A stretch of DNA of 64,000 nt, from NCBI RefSeq assembly GCF_002869765.1, contig NZ_PNOR01000002.1:62001-126000 (forward strand), in the 5' to 3' direction. Shown piece after piece: positions 40,123-51,517 of the stretch. The DNA is from Deinococcus planocerae. Its GTDB lineage: Bacteria; Deinococcota; Deinococci; Deinococcales; Deinococcaceae. The position numbers were made by a program, and so were the translations under genes. The notes beneath the pieces are model-generated. The model was not told the DNA's origin, made no database searches, and worked only from the letters and a program-made list of their open reading frames with translations. Positions within the stretch are counted from its first letter, which is position 1. The number at the start of each line of letters is the position of its first letter.

Positions 40123-40188
40123 ATGCTGGGACAGAGTCGCGCACGGTGGCTTCCCCTGGGGGGGCTGTTCTGGATGGGGGCGGCGTGA
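40123..40188 (+). CDS. Possible 21-residue leader peptide ahead of the ZIP gene
   Basis: AAGGAGG sits 7 bases before ATG 40123, the best ribosome-binding site in this stretch. The frame of 21 codons (it contains LPLGGLFWMGAA) ends in TGA that overlaps the ZIP ATG (TGATG), typical of translational coupling. A run of seven Gs lies inside. Alternatively a slip at that run joins it to the ZIP frame, which would give a longer ZIP N-terminus. Confidence 0.4.
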   Translation: MLGQSRARWLPLGGLFWMGAA

Positions 40189-40940
40189 TGGGAGCCCTCT
40201 CGCTGCTGCTGTTTGTGCTCGTCCCGGCGGGCACGACCGTCCTGGGTGGTGTCCTGGCCACACTCCGCCCTCCTGGTGAGCGCTGGCGCAGCGCGTTTCA
40301 GCATTTCGCGGCGGGCGCGGTGTTTGCGGCGGTTGCCGGTGAACTGCTGCCCGAGATCAAGCAGGAACATCAGCCGCTGGGCGTCGTGCTGGGCTTCGCC
40401 CTGGGCGTGTTGCTGATGCTCGGGCTGGAGCGTCTCTTCAAAAACAAGCCCGTGGACGAGGCGCGGCCCACGCCGGAAGAAGGCGGGGCGGGCAACGCGG
40501 CCGGCCTCGCCCTCATCACGGGAATCGACATTCTGATCGACGGCCTGCTGATCGGCGTGAGCGCGGGCACCAACGCCCAAGCCGGTTTTCTGATCACCCT
40601 GGCCCTCACGCTGGAACTCTTATTCCTCAGCCTGTCCACCGTCGCTGCCCTGGGGCGCGCTGGAATCACCCGCGCCCGGGTGATCGGCGTCACCCTGCTG
40701 TTCGCGCTCGCGCTGGCGGTCGGCGTCCTGATCGGCGCGCTGCTGTTCGGGGGGCTATCCGGCTTCGCGCTGGAGGTGGTGCTGTCCTTTGCCGCGGCGG
40801 CCCTGCTGTACCTGGTCACCGAGGAACTGCTCACCGAGGCGCATCAGGTCACCGAGACACCGCTCTTGACGGCAACCTTTTTCGCGGGCTTCCTGGCCAT
40901 CTTCCTGGTCGAGCTGCTGCTCCCCGGAGCGGGGGCGTGA
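40188..40940 (+). CDS. ZIP family divalent-metal transporter, copy 1
   Basis: A 250-residue membrane protein with about eight helices. The ZIP signature helices are recognisable: FQHFAAGAVFAAVAGELLPE (H and E of the metal site in helix 2/4 type motif) and GIDILIDGLLIG. LVTEELLTEAHQV is near the end. ZIP proteins usually move Zn2+, Fe2+ or Mn2+ into the cytoplasm; direction is not certain here. Start: ATG 40188, overlapping the stop of the leader ORF; a GTG at 40146 is in frame. The stop overlaps the next gene (GTGA). Paralogue at 63168-63899. Confidence 0.85.
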   Translation: MGALSLLLFVLVPAGTTVLGGVLATLRPPGERWRSAFQHFAAGAVFAAVAGELLPEIKQEHQPLGVVLGFALGVLLMLGLERLFKNKPVDEARPTPEEGGAGNAAGLALITGIDILIDGLLIGVSAGTNAQAGFLITLALTLELLFLSLSTVAALGRAGITRARVIGVTLLFALALAVGVLIGALLFGGLSGFALEVVLSFAAAALLYLVTEELLTEAHQVTETPLLTATFFAGFLAIFLVELLLPGAGA

Positions 40941-41666
40941 CGCTGTTCCTGGCTTCCCTGCTGGCCGTGAGTGGCTTCGCGGCCATTCACCTGCCCTCGC
41001 CGGCCCTGCGGGTCCTCGCCGGCGTGCCCCGCAACCGGCTGCTCTCGGCCGCCGGGGGCCTCGCCGTCGCGTTCATCTTCCTGCGCATCCTGCCGGAGTT
41101 CGGGGACAGCCAGCAGGTCTTCAGGGCGACGCCACGGGGCACGCTGCTGGGCCTCCTCGGCAACCACGTGTACGTGATCGCGCTCGTCAGCCTGGTGCTG
41201 TTTTACGCCGTGAGCGGCTGGTTCAAACCTCACGGGCGCAGCAGCGGGCGACTGGCCACGACGCGCCCAGCGAGCGCGTCGTCTGGATGCACCTCTCCAC
41301 CGACGCGCTGGACAACTTCGTGATCGCCTCCCTGCTGACCCACTGGGCCGACACGCGCGGATGGCTATCCCTGGGGCGGTTCTTCGTCGCACCCGCCCTC
41401 AAGGTTGTGGCAGACGACCACAGCCTGCACGCTGAACACCAGGCCAACTCTGACCGGCGCGGACGCTGGCTCCTCGCGCTGGCCGCCCTCGCCGGCTGGC
41501 GCCTGCGGCAGCTCACCGACCTCTCCGCACTCCCGCGACCCTGGAGGCGTTTCCGGCTGGCGAGGCCGTGCTGAGCGTGCTGAAGGAGAAACTCCCCGCC
41601 CAGCAGCAGGCGCGGCTTTCGGCCTTCGGCTACGGCGCGCTGCTGGTGACCCTCGCGGCAGGCTGA
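40937..41666 (+). pseudogene. Frameshifted membrane protein downstream of ZIP
   Basis: Three successive frames build one membrane protein: LLAVSGFAAIHLPSPALRVL ... YVIALVSLVLFYAVSGWF in the first, SERVVWMHLSTDALDNFVIASLL ... LLALAALAGW in the second, and LSVLKEKLPAQQQARLSAFGY in the third. The shifts fall near 41240-41285 and 41535-41560. LPEFGD and HAEH hint at a metal transporter-like protein, but I cannot name a family. It starts in a GTGA overlap with the ZIP gene. The state could be true decay or two sequencing errors. Confidence 0.7.
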
Positions 41667-41685
41667 CCCCACAGGAGAACCGACC

Positions 41686-43020
41686 ATGCTCTACTTCATG
41701 TTCGCCACCGGCATCGAGAACTCCTACCCCACCATCCAGAACGGGCGCTTTCGCCAGGACGAGATGGACAAGACCCGGCATTACCAGCTCTGGCGGCGGG
41801 ATTTCGACCTGGTGCAGGAGCTGGGCGTGACCCACCTGCGTTACGGCCCGCCGCTACACCGCGTCTGGCTCGGGCCGGACCGCTACGACTGGAGCTTCGC
41901 CGACGAGACCTTCGGGGACTTGCGACGGCGCGACCTCACTCCCATCACCGACCTGTGCCACTTCGGGGTGCCCGACTGGATCGGGAACTTTCAAAATCCC
42001 GACTTCCCGGAGCAGTTCGCCCGCTACGCGCGCGACTTTGCCCTGCGGTATCCCTGGGTGCAGCTCTACACCCCCGTGAACGAGATGTACATCTGCGCCC
42101 TGTTCTCCGCGAAGTACGGCTGGTGGAACGAGCAGCTCACCACCGACCTCGCCTTCGTGACGGCCCTCAAGCACATCGTGAGGGCGAACGTGCTCGCCAT
42201 GCACGCGATCTTGCAGGTCCGGCCCGACGCGATCTTCGTGCAGAGCGAGTCCAGCGAGTACTTCCACGCCCAGAACCCCCAGTCCATTGGCCGGGCCGAG
42301 TTCCTCAACCAGGTGCGCTTCCTGTCGCTTGACCTGAACTATGGGCACCGGGTGGGTTCGGAGATGTACGAGTACCTGCTCGACAACGGGATGACCCGGG
42401 AGGAGTACCACTTCTTCCTCGACAACACGCTCAAGCACCACTGCATCATGGGCAACGATTACTACGTCACCAACGAGCATCTGGTGCAACCCGACGGGAA
42501 CACCCGGGCCTCCGGGGAAATCTACGGCTACTCGGTGATCACGGGGCAGTACTACGACCGGTACGGGTTGCCGATCATGCACACCGAGACAAACCTCAAT
42601 CAGGGACCAAGCGGGGACGAGGCGGTGCAGTGGCTGCGCAAGGAGTGGGCCAATGTGCTGCGGGTGCGCAACGACGGGTTGCCCATCGTGGGCTTCACCT
42701 GGTACTCCCTGACCGATCAGGTGGACTGGGACAGCGCCCTGCGCGAGAACAACGGCACCGTCAACCCGCTGGGCCTCTATGACCTCGGCCGCAACCTCCG
42801 GCCGGTGGGGCAGGCGTACCGGGAACTGATCCGCGAGTGGCGGGCGGTGCTGCCCACGCAGAGTACGGCGCTCACCCTGTCGGTGTTCCCGCCCAGCCAG
42901 CAGGACGGCGCGGCGGCGGCGGCCGTGCAGGACCTCGCCCGCACCCACGCCCACGCCCGCGAGGCGACCTACGGGAAGGACGAGGCGGCCGTCACTGGTC
43001 GAAAGGAGAAGCGTAGATGA
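41686..43020 (+). CDS. Glycoside hydrolase family 1-like enzyme (beta-glucosidase type)
   Basis: A 444-residue cytosolic TIM-barrel enzyme. The acid/base glutamate lies in YTPVNEMYI (the TxNE motif) and the nucleophile in IMHTETNLNQG (the (I/V)TENG-like site, here TETN). DFDLVQELGVTHLRYGP and VGFTWYSLTDQVDWDSALRE are also family-like. The unusual nucleophile context suggests a divergent subgroup. ATG 41686 with CAGGAGA upstream; the stop overlaps the SDR gene (ATGA). Sugar specificity cannot be read here. Confidence 0.82.
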   Translation: MLYFMFATGIENSYPTIQNGRFRQDEMDKTRHYQLWRRDFDLVQELGVTHLRYGPPLHRVWLGPDRYDWSFADETFGDLRRRDLTPITDLCHFGVPDWIGNFQNPDFPEQFARYARDFALRYPWVQLYTPVNEMYICALFSAKYGWWNEQLTTDLAFVTALKHIVRANVLAMHAILQVRPDAIFVQSESSEYFHAQNPQSIGRAEFLNQVRFLSLDLNYGHRVGSEMYEYLLDNGMTREEYHFFLDNTLKHHCIMGNDYYVTNEHLVQPDGNTRASGEIYGYSVITGQYYDRYGLPIMHTETNLNQGPSGDEAVQWLRKEWANVLRVRNDGLPIVGFTWYSLTDQVDWDSALRENNGTVNPLGLYDLGRNLRPVGQAYRELIREWRAVLPTQSTALTLSVFPPSQQDGAAAAAVQDLARTHAHAREATYGKDEAAVTGRKEKRR

Positions 43021-43790
43021 GTGACGTTGCTCAGACTGCCGCGCGGGCCCCGTCCCGCTTCACGGGCAAGACGGTGATCGTGACCGGGGCCGCGAGCGGC
43101 ATCGGCCTGGCGACCGCGCGGCACTTCGGCTCGGAAGGCGCGCGGGTGGTGCTGGCGGACCTCGACCTCGACCGGGCCGGGCAGGCCGCCGAGGCGGTGA
43201 AGACGGATGGGGCGCCCGACGCCTGGCCCGTGCGGTGCGACGTCTCCGACGAGGGGCAGGTGCGCGCCTGCGTGGCCGGGACCCTCGGGCGCTTCGGCGG
43301 GCTGGACGTGATCGTCAACAACGCGGGCCTGATGACGTTCAAGCCCATCCTGGAACTGGAGGCGGAGGACTGGCGCCGGGTGCTGGGGGTGGACCTGCTG
43401 GGCGCGTTCTTTTTTGTGCGTGAGGGCTTCGAGCACATGAGGCCGGGCGGCTCCATCGTGAACGTGAGCAGCATCCATGCCGTGGAGACCTCTCCGCTGG
43501 TCGCGCCGTACGCGGCCGCCAAGGCCGCCCTGGTGTCCCTGACCCGTTCCGCCGCCTTGGAGGGCAAGGCCAGGGGGCTGCGTGTGAACGCCGTGCTGCC
43601 CGGCGCCATCGAGACACCGATGCTGCGGGAGAACCCCAACGTGAAGAGCGGGGTGGAGGTGATCGACCCCAACTTCGTGGGGCAGCCCGCCGACCTCGCG
43701 GCGGCCATCGCGTTCCTGGCCTCGGACGACGCGAGGTTCGTGCAGGGTGCCGCCCTGGTCGTGGACGGCGGACGCCTCGACCGCCTGTAA
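43017..43790 (+). CDS. Short-chain dehydrogenase/reductase (SDR)
   Basis: A 257-residue classical SDR oxidoreductase. The NAD(P)-binding loop is TGAASGIG near residue 24, with DLDLDR after the second strand suggesting NAD preference. NNAG, the catalytic Ser in IVNVSSIHAV and the YAAAK active site follow, then PGAIETPML and VDGG. It is coupled to the GH1 gene, so it probably acts on a sugar or polyol released by that enzyme (inference). Confidence 0.92.
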   Translation: MSDVAQTAARAPSRFTGKTVIVTGAASGIGLATARHFGSEGARVVLADLDLDRAGQAAEAVKTDGAPDAWPVRCDVSDEGQVRACVAGTLGRFGGLDVIVNNAGLMTFKPILELEAEDWRRVLGVDLLGAFFFVREGFEHMRPGGSIVNVSSIHAVETSPLVAPYAAAKAALVSLTRSAALEGKARGLRVNAVLPGAIETPMLRENPNVKSGVEVIDPNFVGQPADLAAAIAFLASDDARFVQGAALVVDGGRLDRL

Positions 43791-43977
43791 AGCCTGCGGT
43801 GAACGGGCACCTGGAGGGCCCTGGCCGGGGCAACTCCTGGCAGAGGTTGATCCGGGAGGAGGGACGGGCAGCAGGCGGCCCGGCGGTGCCGAGTTGGTTG
43901 CGTCATCTTGACGGGTTGGCAGCATCCTTGCTCACTTATCAAAGCTTTGGCACGCCTTGGGAGGTTGCCGCTCGTTC

Positions 43978-44610
43978 ATGCGTCCTCATCTCCTGACCGC
44001 GCTGACGCTCCTGATGTTCAGCCTCGCTGCCGCCACGACCGTCACCGTGCAACCGGGCGACACCCTCACCCGCCTCGCGGTGCGACACGGCACGACGACT
44101 CAGGCCATGCGGCGCGCCAACCCCGGGGTGAACCCCGACCGGCTGTGGGTGGGAACGGCCCTGCGCCTGCCCACCGCGCCCCATCCTGAACCTGGACAGT
44201 GCGCCGGGGAGACACCCTAGGGGCTCTCTTGGGCGTCAACTGGGGGCTGAATCCCTGCCTGCCCCTCCAGGTGGGGTAGCGCCTCTCGTTGCCTGCGCCC
44301 ACGACGGCCCGCACCCGCACCCCCACGACTGCCGTCGTGCGCGCGGCCTCCAACCGGGTAAACGCCGCGCTGCTCGTCCAGGGCCGGGACGCCCATTCAC
44401 GCCGCCCTCCCCGGCACCGTCGTGGAATCCCGCTTTGACGGCCAGAGTGGCTGGGGCTGGACCATCGTGCTCGACCACGGGCGCAGGATGAGGACCCGGT
44501 ACAGCCACAACAGCACCAACCTGGACCAGGTGGGCGCGCGGGTAAGGGCGGGTCGGCAGCACCGGTAACAGCACCGGGGCCCAGGTGTTGACTACCGCCT
44601 GTACCAGCAG
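43978..44610 (+). pseudogene. Decayed LysM/M23 metallopeptidase gene (copy B)
   Basis: Begins well (ATG 43978, signal LTALTLLMFSLAAA, first Lys[18 protein letters not shown]) but hits a TAG at 44218-44220. A second stop follows in RLSLPA context (44277), then a deletion of the peptidase N-terminus, and the remainder is scattered over frames (SRFDGQSGWGWT, GTGAQ). The match to the intact gene at 36194-36961 is clear up to the junction at about 44610. Confidence 0.82.
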
Positions 44611-44611
44611 G

Positions 44612-44704
44612 GTGAGTGCCTCACGGCACCCGTCCCACCCCCGCCTGGGCGGACGGGGGCGCGGTGAAGCTGACCAGGGCCAGCAGAACGAGCGCACGCT
44701 TCAA
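44612..44704 (-). pseudogene. Signal-peptide fragment of the redoxin gene
   Basis: Reads KRALVLLALVSFTAPP, matching the start of the secreted redoxin at 24849-25340 (KRALVLLALVSLTAPP). The ATG has become TTG, and everything after the signal peptide is missing. The upstream GGAGGACCCC context is also conserved, so this is a truncated duplicate. Confidence 0.75.
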
Positions 44705-44779
44705 GGGGTCCTCCGGGGGGTTCCCCCAGCATAGCCAGGCTCCCGGCGCGGGGAGGGCCGCCCGCAGGGCCAGGTCTTT

Positions 44780-45300
<521 letters not shown>

Positions 45301-45378
45301 CCCGTGGCCCCCGCACGGGCCAAGTCCAGCAAGCGTCAGGACATCGGCTTCTCGCCGCAGGGTCGCCTTCCAGGGCAT

Positions 45379-47064
45379 CTAATCCCCCCCCGGGTGGTCG
45401 CCCGGTTCCGGCTCAGGGCGGGGCGAAGGACGAAAGTCGGCGGGCAGCCACCAGGGCGCCTGGATCGTCCGGGCACGTGTCCACTCGAAGGCGAACATGC
45501 GCCGGTACTCGTCGATGGCGCCGGTATCGCTGGTGGCGAGCGTGTACTCGCCCAGGCCGAGCGGCCCGAACGAGGAATGGTGCAGGTTCTGGCTCCCGAC
45601 CGTGAGCATCTGCCCGTCGATCAGGGCGGCCTTGGTGTGCAGCCCGCCCGCCGTGCCGTACCAGCGGGCCTGCACGTGGTCTTGCAGCCCCAGCGGCGCG
45701 AGTTCGGCCTGGAAGCCACGCAGCAGGGCCAGCGTCTCGGCCTGGAGCAGGGGATCGTAGTCCAGCAGCAGCCGCAGCGTGACGCCCCGCTCGCGGATCG
45801 CGCGCACGGCGGCGCGCCACACCGGCAGTTGAAAGGCGGGGCTGCAGCCGCCCGGCTCGGACAGCTTCCCCACGCAGCCCAGGGTGCCGCTCACCTGGGA
45901 CTGCATCACGTCGATGCTCGTGCCCGCCGCCGCGAAGAGGGCGCTCACCGTGTCGTCGGCGTCCGGGTAGCCGCGGCGGCGGTAGAGGGGATACACCCGG
46001 GCGGTCCCGGCGGCGGGGGCCGGGGCCGTCCAGTCCAGCGGCAGCCGCGGTGCCCGAACCTCAAAGGCGCAGTCGCGCCGCAGCGTCGCTGGCGACGGCG
46101 GGGTTCGGCACGTGAGCTGTCGGCTCAGGGCCCACCCGTCGCGGAAGGCTGCCAGCGCGTTCCGGGCGACCGGGCCCCGCACCCAGAGGGCGAGATCCGT
46201 CAGGTCGAGGCCGCGCCCGCTCGGTGCCGTCTGGGGCTCGTGGAAGAAGCTGATGTTGTACCCGCCGGCCAGCACCCGCTCGCCGTCCTGCACGACAAGC
46301 TTGACGTGGTTGTGAGGCAGGGCATAGGCGTAGTTGGCGATCTCCAGCCGCCAGCCCGGCACGGGGTCGTTGCTCAGGGGGACGCCCGCTTCCAGCAGGT
46401 GCCGGGCGGCGCTGTAGGCGTTGGCCGCCGGATCGAGGAGGTCGCCCAGCCGGATGGAGTTGCCCAGCATGACGCGCACGGTCACGCCGTCCGGGTAGCG
46501 GTTGGGGAACGCGGCCACGTCCCGCCGCAGGGCGGCGATGGCCTGGGCGACCCGCGCCCCCGGGGCGTCCGGGCCGTCGTCCCAGATCATGTTGGCGATC
46601 AGCAGTTCACGGCGCGTCTGGCGCAGTTGGCCGACCAGCAGGTCGAAGGCTCCCCCCGGCCGGCGTGGCTGAGCGCTGTAGGTGGGGTCCGCGTTCGGGA
46701 AGTGCAACAGCCCTTCCACCTGGTTCCCGCAGCTCAGCGCCGCGCCCTGCCCCCGCGTCCGCTCGAACAGCAGGCGGTCGAGCGGCGCTTGAGGAGCCGG
46801 ACAGGTGTTCAGGCCCAGCCCGTCGAGGGCGTCGGTGTCGGGCGCGGGGAGCGGGCCGGCCACCTCGAACCCGGCCGCCACGGCGAGCCCCCACCCCCCA
46901 GACCAGGAGTCAGGGACCAGCAGAAACACCAGCCAGACCAGCCCCCAGGCGATGGAACGGGGAAGGAGAACAAGACATCCCTTCTGGAGCGAACTTGCCC
47001 TCAACGGGCGAACGGAACCTGGATTCAAGCGTAGAAACTCCTCGCGGCTGCCGGGCGGCCGCAT
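45379..47064 (-). CDS. Secreted phospholipase-D-like protein, copy 2
   Basis: A 561-residue protein at most. It has a membrane/signal segment (IAWGLVWLVFLLVPDSW) and two HKD-type sites, HNHVKLVVQDGERVLAGG and LHTKAALIDGQMLTVGSQN. The architecture is shared with the copy at 38407-39963 (both have [20 protein letters not shown] strands and [16 protein letters not shown]), but similarity is moderate. The start at 47064 is the first in frame; a shorter start closer to the hydrophobic segment is possible. Metal box 9 lies about 107 bases upstream. Confidence 0.82.
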   Translation of the reverse strand: MRPPGSREEFLRLNPGSVRPLRASSLQKGCLVLLPRSIAWGLVWLVFLLVPDSWSGGWGLAVAAGFEVAGPLPAPDTDALDGLGLNTCPAPQAPLDRLLFERTRGQGAALSCGNQVEGLLHFPNADPTYSAQPRRPGGAFDLLVGQLRQTRRELLIANMIWDDGPDAPGARVAQAIAALRRDVAAFPNRYPDGVTVRVMLGNSIRLGDLLDPAANAYSAARHLLEAGVPLSNDPVPGWRLEIANYAYALPHNHVKLVVQDGERVLAGGYNISFFHEPQTAPSGRGLDLTDLALWVRGPVARNALAAFRDGWALSRQLTCRTPPSPATLRRDCAFEVRAPRLPLDWTAPAPAAGTARVYPLYRRRGYPDADDTVSALFAAAGTSIDVMQSQVSGTLGCVGKLSEPGGCSPAFQLPVWRAAVRAIRERGVTLRLLLDYDPLLQAETLALLRGFQAELAPLGLQDHVQARWYGTAGGLHTKAALIDGQMLTVGSQNLHHSSFGPLGLGEYTLATSDTGAIDEYRRMFAFEWTRARTIQAPWWLPADFRPSPRPEPEPGDHPGGD

Positions 47065-47170
47065 GGAACTTCTTCACGGCAGCACCGGAGGCCTCGTCAG
47101 TTCAAGCAAGGCTGCGGGTGAGCAAGGGTGGGACGGGTGCCCCTGAACCCAGCCTCAGTTTCCCATACAC

Positions 47171-47192
47171 TGTACACATGAACAAGTGCTCA
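47171..47192. promoter_or_regulatory. Metal box 9, overlapping double dyad between PLD-like gene and ccmF
   Basis: TGTACA-CA-TGAACA (47171-47184) overlaps TGAACA-AG-TGCTCA (47179-47192), so three half-sites are spaced 8 bases apart. It is 107 bases from the PLD start (leftward) and about 185 bases from ccmF (rightward). Confidence 0.68.
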
Positions 47193-47376
47193 TGCGTATG
47201 GTTGCAGGGGGAGGGTGGTTGACGCGAGGGGCTGTTTTCCCGCTGCAAGGCGTTCATGCAGGAGCCGTGTGGGATTCAGGGTCGAGCTGTGTCGTGGGAG
47301 AGGCGAGCAACGGATAAAGACGTTGGGGACGTGATCAAGGACCTGTTCCGGCAGGGCGAGTGAGGATTCGCCACAC

Positions 47377-49359
<1,983 letters not shown>

Positions 49360-49389
49360 CCCCTGCGCCCTGAAGAAGAGAGTGGATGT

Positions 49390-49968
49390 ATGACAGAGAT
49401 TTCTACGAACCCCAAACCTGCGACCCCCGCTCCCCTGTGGCGACGTCTGCTGCCGCCCGTGCTCGCGGCGGGGCTCGCCGGGGTGCTGGGCGCAGCGCTG
49501 CTGAACCCCGCGCGCAACACCCCGGACGGTGGACCGCTGATCAACAAGCCTGCCCCCGACTTCACCCTCGAAAGCCTCGACGGCGCTCAGGTCAGCCTCG
49601 CCTCCCTTCAGGGCCGCCCGGTCGTCTTGAACTTCTGGGCGTCGTGGTGCACGCCGTGCCGGGAGGAGGCGCCCCTCCTTCGCGAACTCAGCGAGCGGCA
49701 GGGAGCGGGACAGGGCCTGGCGGTCATCGGGGTGTTGTTTCAGGAGACAAAGGAACAGAACGCGCGCGACTTCATCAAGGAGTATGCCCTCGCCTACCCT
49801 TCCTTGCGTGACCCGGGCATCCAGACGGGCATCAACTATGGCGTATCGGGCATTCCGGAGACGTTCTTCATTGACCGCGAGGGCGTGATCCGTGACAAGG
49901 TGTCAGGGGGCCTGAACCGCGAGCGCCTGAACGCGGGGCTGTCGAAGATCGGGGTGGCGGGGTTGTGA
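49390..49968 (+). CDS. ccmG: Thiol:disulfide interchange protein of cytochrome c maturation (DsbE/CcmG), copy 2 of the TlpA-like pair
   Basis: A 192-residue membrane-anchored thioredoxin with active site [12 protein letters not shown] and cis-Pro loop [13 protein letters not shown]. It keeps apocytochrome CxxCH cysteines reduced. Placement between ccmF and ccmH supports this role. It is very close to the metal-box-linked copy at 5403-5975. Stop overlaps ccmH (GTGA). Confidence 0.93.
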   Translation: MTEISTNPKPATPAPLWRRLLPPVLAAGLAGVLGAALLNPARNTPDGGPLINKPAPDFTLESLDGAQVSLASLQGRPVVLNFWASWCTPCREEAPLLRELSERQGAGQGLAVIGVLFQETKEQNARDFIKEYALAYPSLRDPGIQTGINYGVSGIPETFFIDREGVIRDKVSGGLNRERLNAGLSKIGVAGL

Positions 49969-50450
49969 GGCGGCCAGTGGTGTGGGAGTTCCTTGCCCTC
50001 GTCCTGGGTTTGCTGCTCTCCGTTTCGCTCGCCCTGACGCCCGACCAGGAGGCGCGGGCAGAGCGGCTGGGAAATAATCTGCGCTGCCCGATCTGCACGG
50101 GGGTGCCCATCACGGAGAGCACGAACGACATCAGCCGGGAGATGCTGCGGGACGTGCGCGAGCAGGTGGCGGCGGGGCGCAGCGACCGGGACATCTACTC
50201 CTACTTCGCGGCGCGGTACGGGAACTTCGTCCTGCTTGACCCGCCCAAGGAGGGGAGCAATCTGCTCCTGTGGGGCGCCCCCCTGGTCGCGCTGGCGGGG
50301 GGCGGGGCGGTGCTGTGGGGTGTGTTGCGCAAGCGGAACGTTGCGGCTCCGTCCACCCCGGAGCCGGTTGCCGAGGAGCCCTTCGACCCCTTCCTCGCCC
50401 AGGTGCGGCGCGAGACCCGGCAGGATGACCGGGCGGGAGGTAGGGTGTGA
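49965..50450 (+). CDS. ccmH: Cytochrome c maturation protein CcmH (CcmL/CycL type)
   Basis: A 161-residue protein: a signal/anchor helix, then the redox motif NLRCPICTG (LRCxxC), a three-helix domain with [38 protein letters not shown] residues, and a C-terminal membrane helix. It works with CcmG and CcmF in thiol handling. GTG start overlaps ccmG stop, and its stop overlaps the next gene (GTGA). Confidence 0.92.
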   Translation: MRRPVVWEFLALVLGLLLSVSLALTPDQEARAERLGNNLRCPICTGVPITESTNDISREMLRDVREQVAAGRSDRDIYSYFAARYGNFVLLDPPKEGSNLLLWGAPLVALAGGGAVLWGVLRKRNVAAPSTPEPVAEEPFDPFLAQVRRETRQDDRAGGRV

Positions 50451-51505
50451 TTCTGAGCCTGACCCTCTTCGCCCTCGTCGTGCTGGCCGCGCTGTGGCTG
50501 GTCTTGCTGCCGCTCCGGGGTGGCGTGCCCGCCGACCCCGACGCCCCAGAGCGGGAACGGCTCACCGCCGAGCGCGACCGCCTGTACGCGGAGCTGGCGA
50601 ACCTGACCGACGAGGCCCGGCGCCCCGACCTCGAACGCCGGGCAGCACTCACCCTGCGGGCCCTCGACGCCCTGCCGCCCGCTCCTCCTCCCCGGGAACG
50701 CGGGAAGCGGACGCGCACCGTCGCACTTGTGGGACTCGCAGTGGCTGCGCTCGTCACGGTCGCCGGGGCGGTGACCTTCGTGCCGCGCTGGCAGCTCGCC
50801 TCGCTGGGGGCGGGGGAGGCGCAGGACGTGCGCGACGTGCTCGCGTTGCCGGGCCTGCGGAAGAGGGCCGAGACGACCGGGGAGGGGGCCGCGTACCTCG
50901 CCTGGGGCCGGGCCGCCTTCGACTCCGCCCGGTACGCGCAGGCGGTGATCGCGTACGGGAACACCCTGAAGCTCGACCCCCGGCAGCCCGAGGCCCTGCG
51001 GCGGCTGGGCATCCTGCTCCTGACCCGGCCCGACCAGCAAGGAGCGCAGGCCCAGCAGCCCTCGCCCGAGGAGGCGCGGCAGGCCTTCCGCCTGATCCAG
51101 GCGGCGGCGCAGCTTGCCCCGAAGGAACCCGAGTCGCAGCTCCTCCTGGGCTTCGCGCTCGCCCGCTTCGGGCAGGACGCGGACGCGCTGACGGCGCTCG
51201 AACGCTACCGGACCCTCGACCCCAAGGGGCGGGACGCGGATGACCTCATCACCTCTCTGCGGGCGAGGCAGAACGAGAGCGACCCCGGCCTCAAGGTCTA
51301 CGCCGCGAACTGCGCGAGCTGCCACGGCCCGAACGGGCAGGGGGGCCTGGGCCCCAGCCTGCGGGTTTCCACCCTGTCGCGCGACGCACTCAGAAGCGTG
51401 ATCGTGAACGGCAAGGGCGCCATGCCCGCCTACCCGAACCTGAAGCCCGACGAGCTGAACGCCCTCCTCGACGCGCTGGGGCGGTGGCAGAAGGAAGGCG
51501 AGTAA
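50447..51505 (+). CDS. CcmI-like TPR protein fused to a c-type cytochrome domain
   Basis: A 352-residue protein. N-terminal membrane helix ([19 protein letters not shown]), coiled acidic loop, a second membrane helix ([19 protein letters not shown]), then TPR repeats ([36 protein letters not shown]). The C-terminal approx. 75 residues form a cytochrome c domain with the haem site [13 protein letters not shown] and an axial methionine in GKGAMPAYP. CcmI normally holds apocytochrome c for CcmF; fusion to a cytochrome is unusual. Last gene of the ccm run. Confidence 0.88.
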   Translation: MILSLTLFALVVLAALWLVLLPLRGGVPADPDAPERERLTAERDRLYAELANLTDEARRPDLERRAALTLRALDALPPAPPPRERGKRTRTVALVGLAVAALVTVAGAVTFVPRWQLASLGAGEAQDVRDVLALPGLRKRAETTGEGAAYLAWGRAAFDSARYAQAVIAYGNTLKLDPRQPEALRRLGILLLTRPDQQGAQAQQPSPEEARQAFRLIQAAAQLAPKEPESQLLLGFALARFGQDADALTALERYRTLDPKGRDADDLITSLRARQNESDPGLKVYAANCASCHGPNGQGGLGPSLRVSTLSRDALRSVIVNGKGAMPAYPNLKPDELNALLDALGRWQKEGE

Positions 51506-51517
51506 TTCCCACGTCGG

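Noticed and set aside
47300..47376. DLFRQGE followed by a stop just before ccmF, looking like a piece of ccmE
   Set aside because: Only seven residues resemble the CcmE internal motif; too short to support a remnant.
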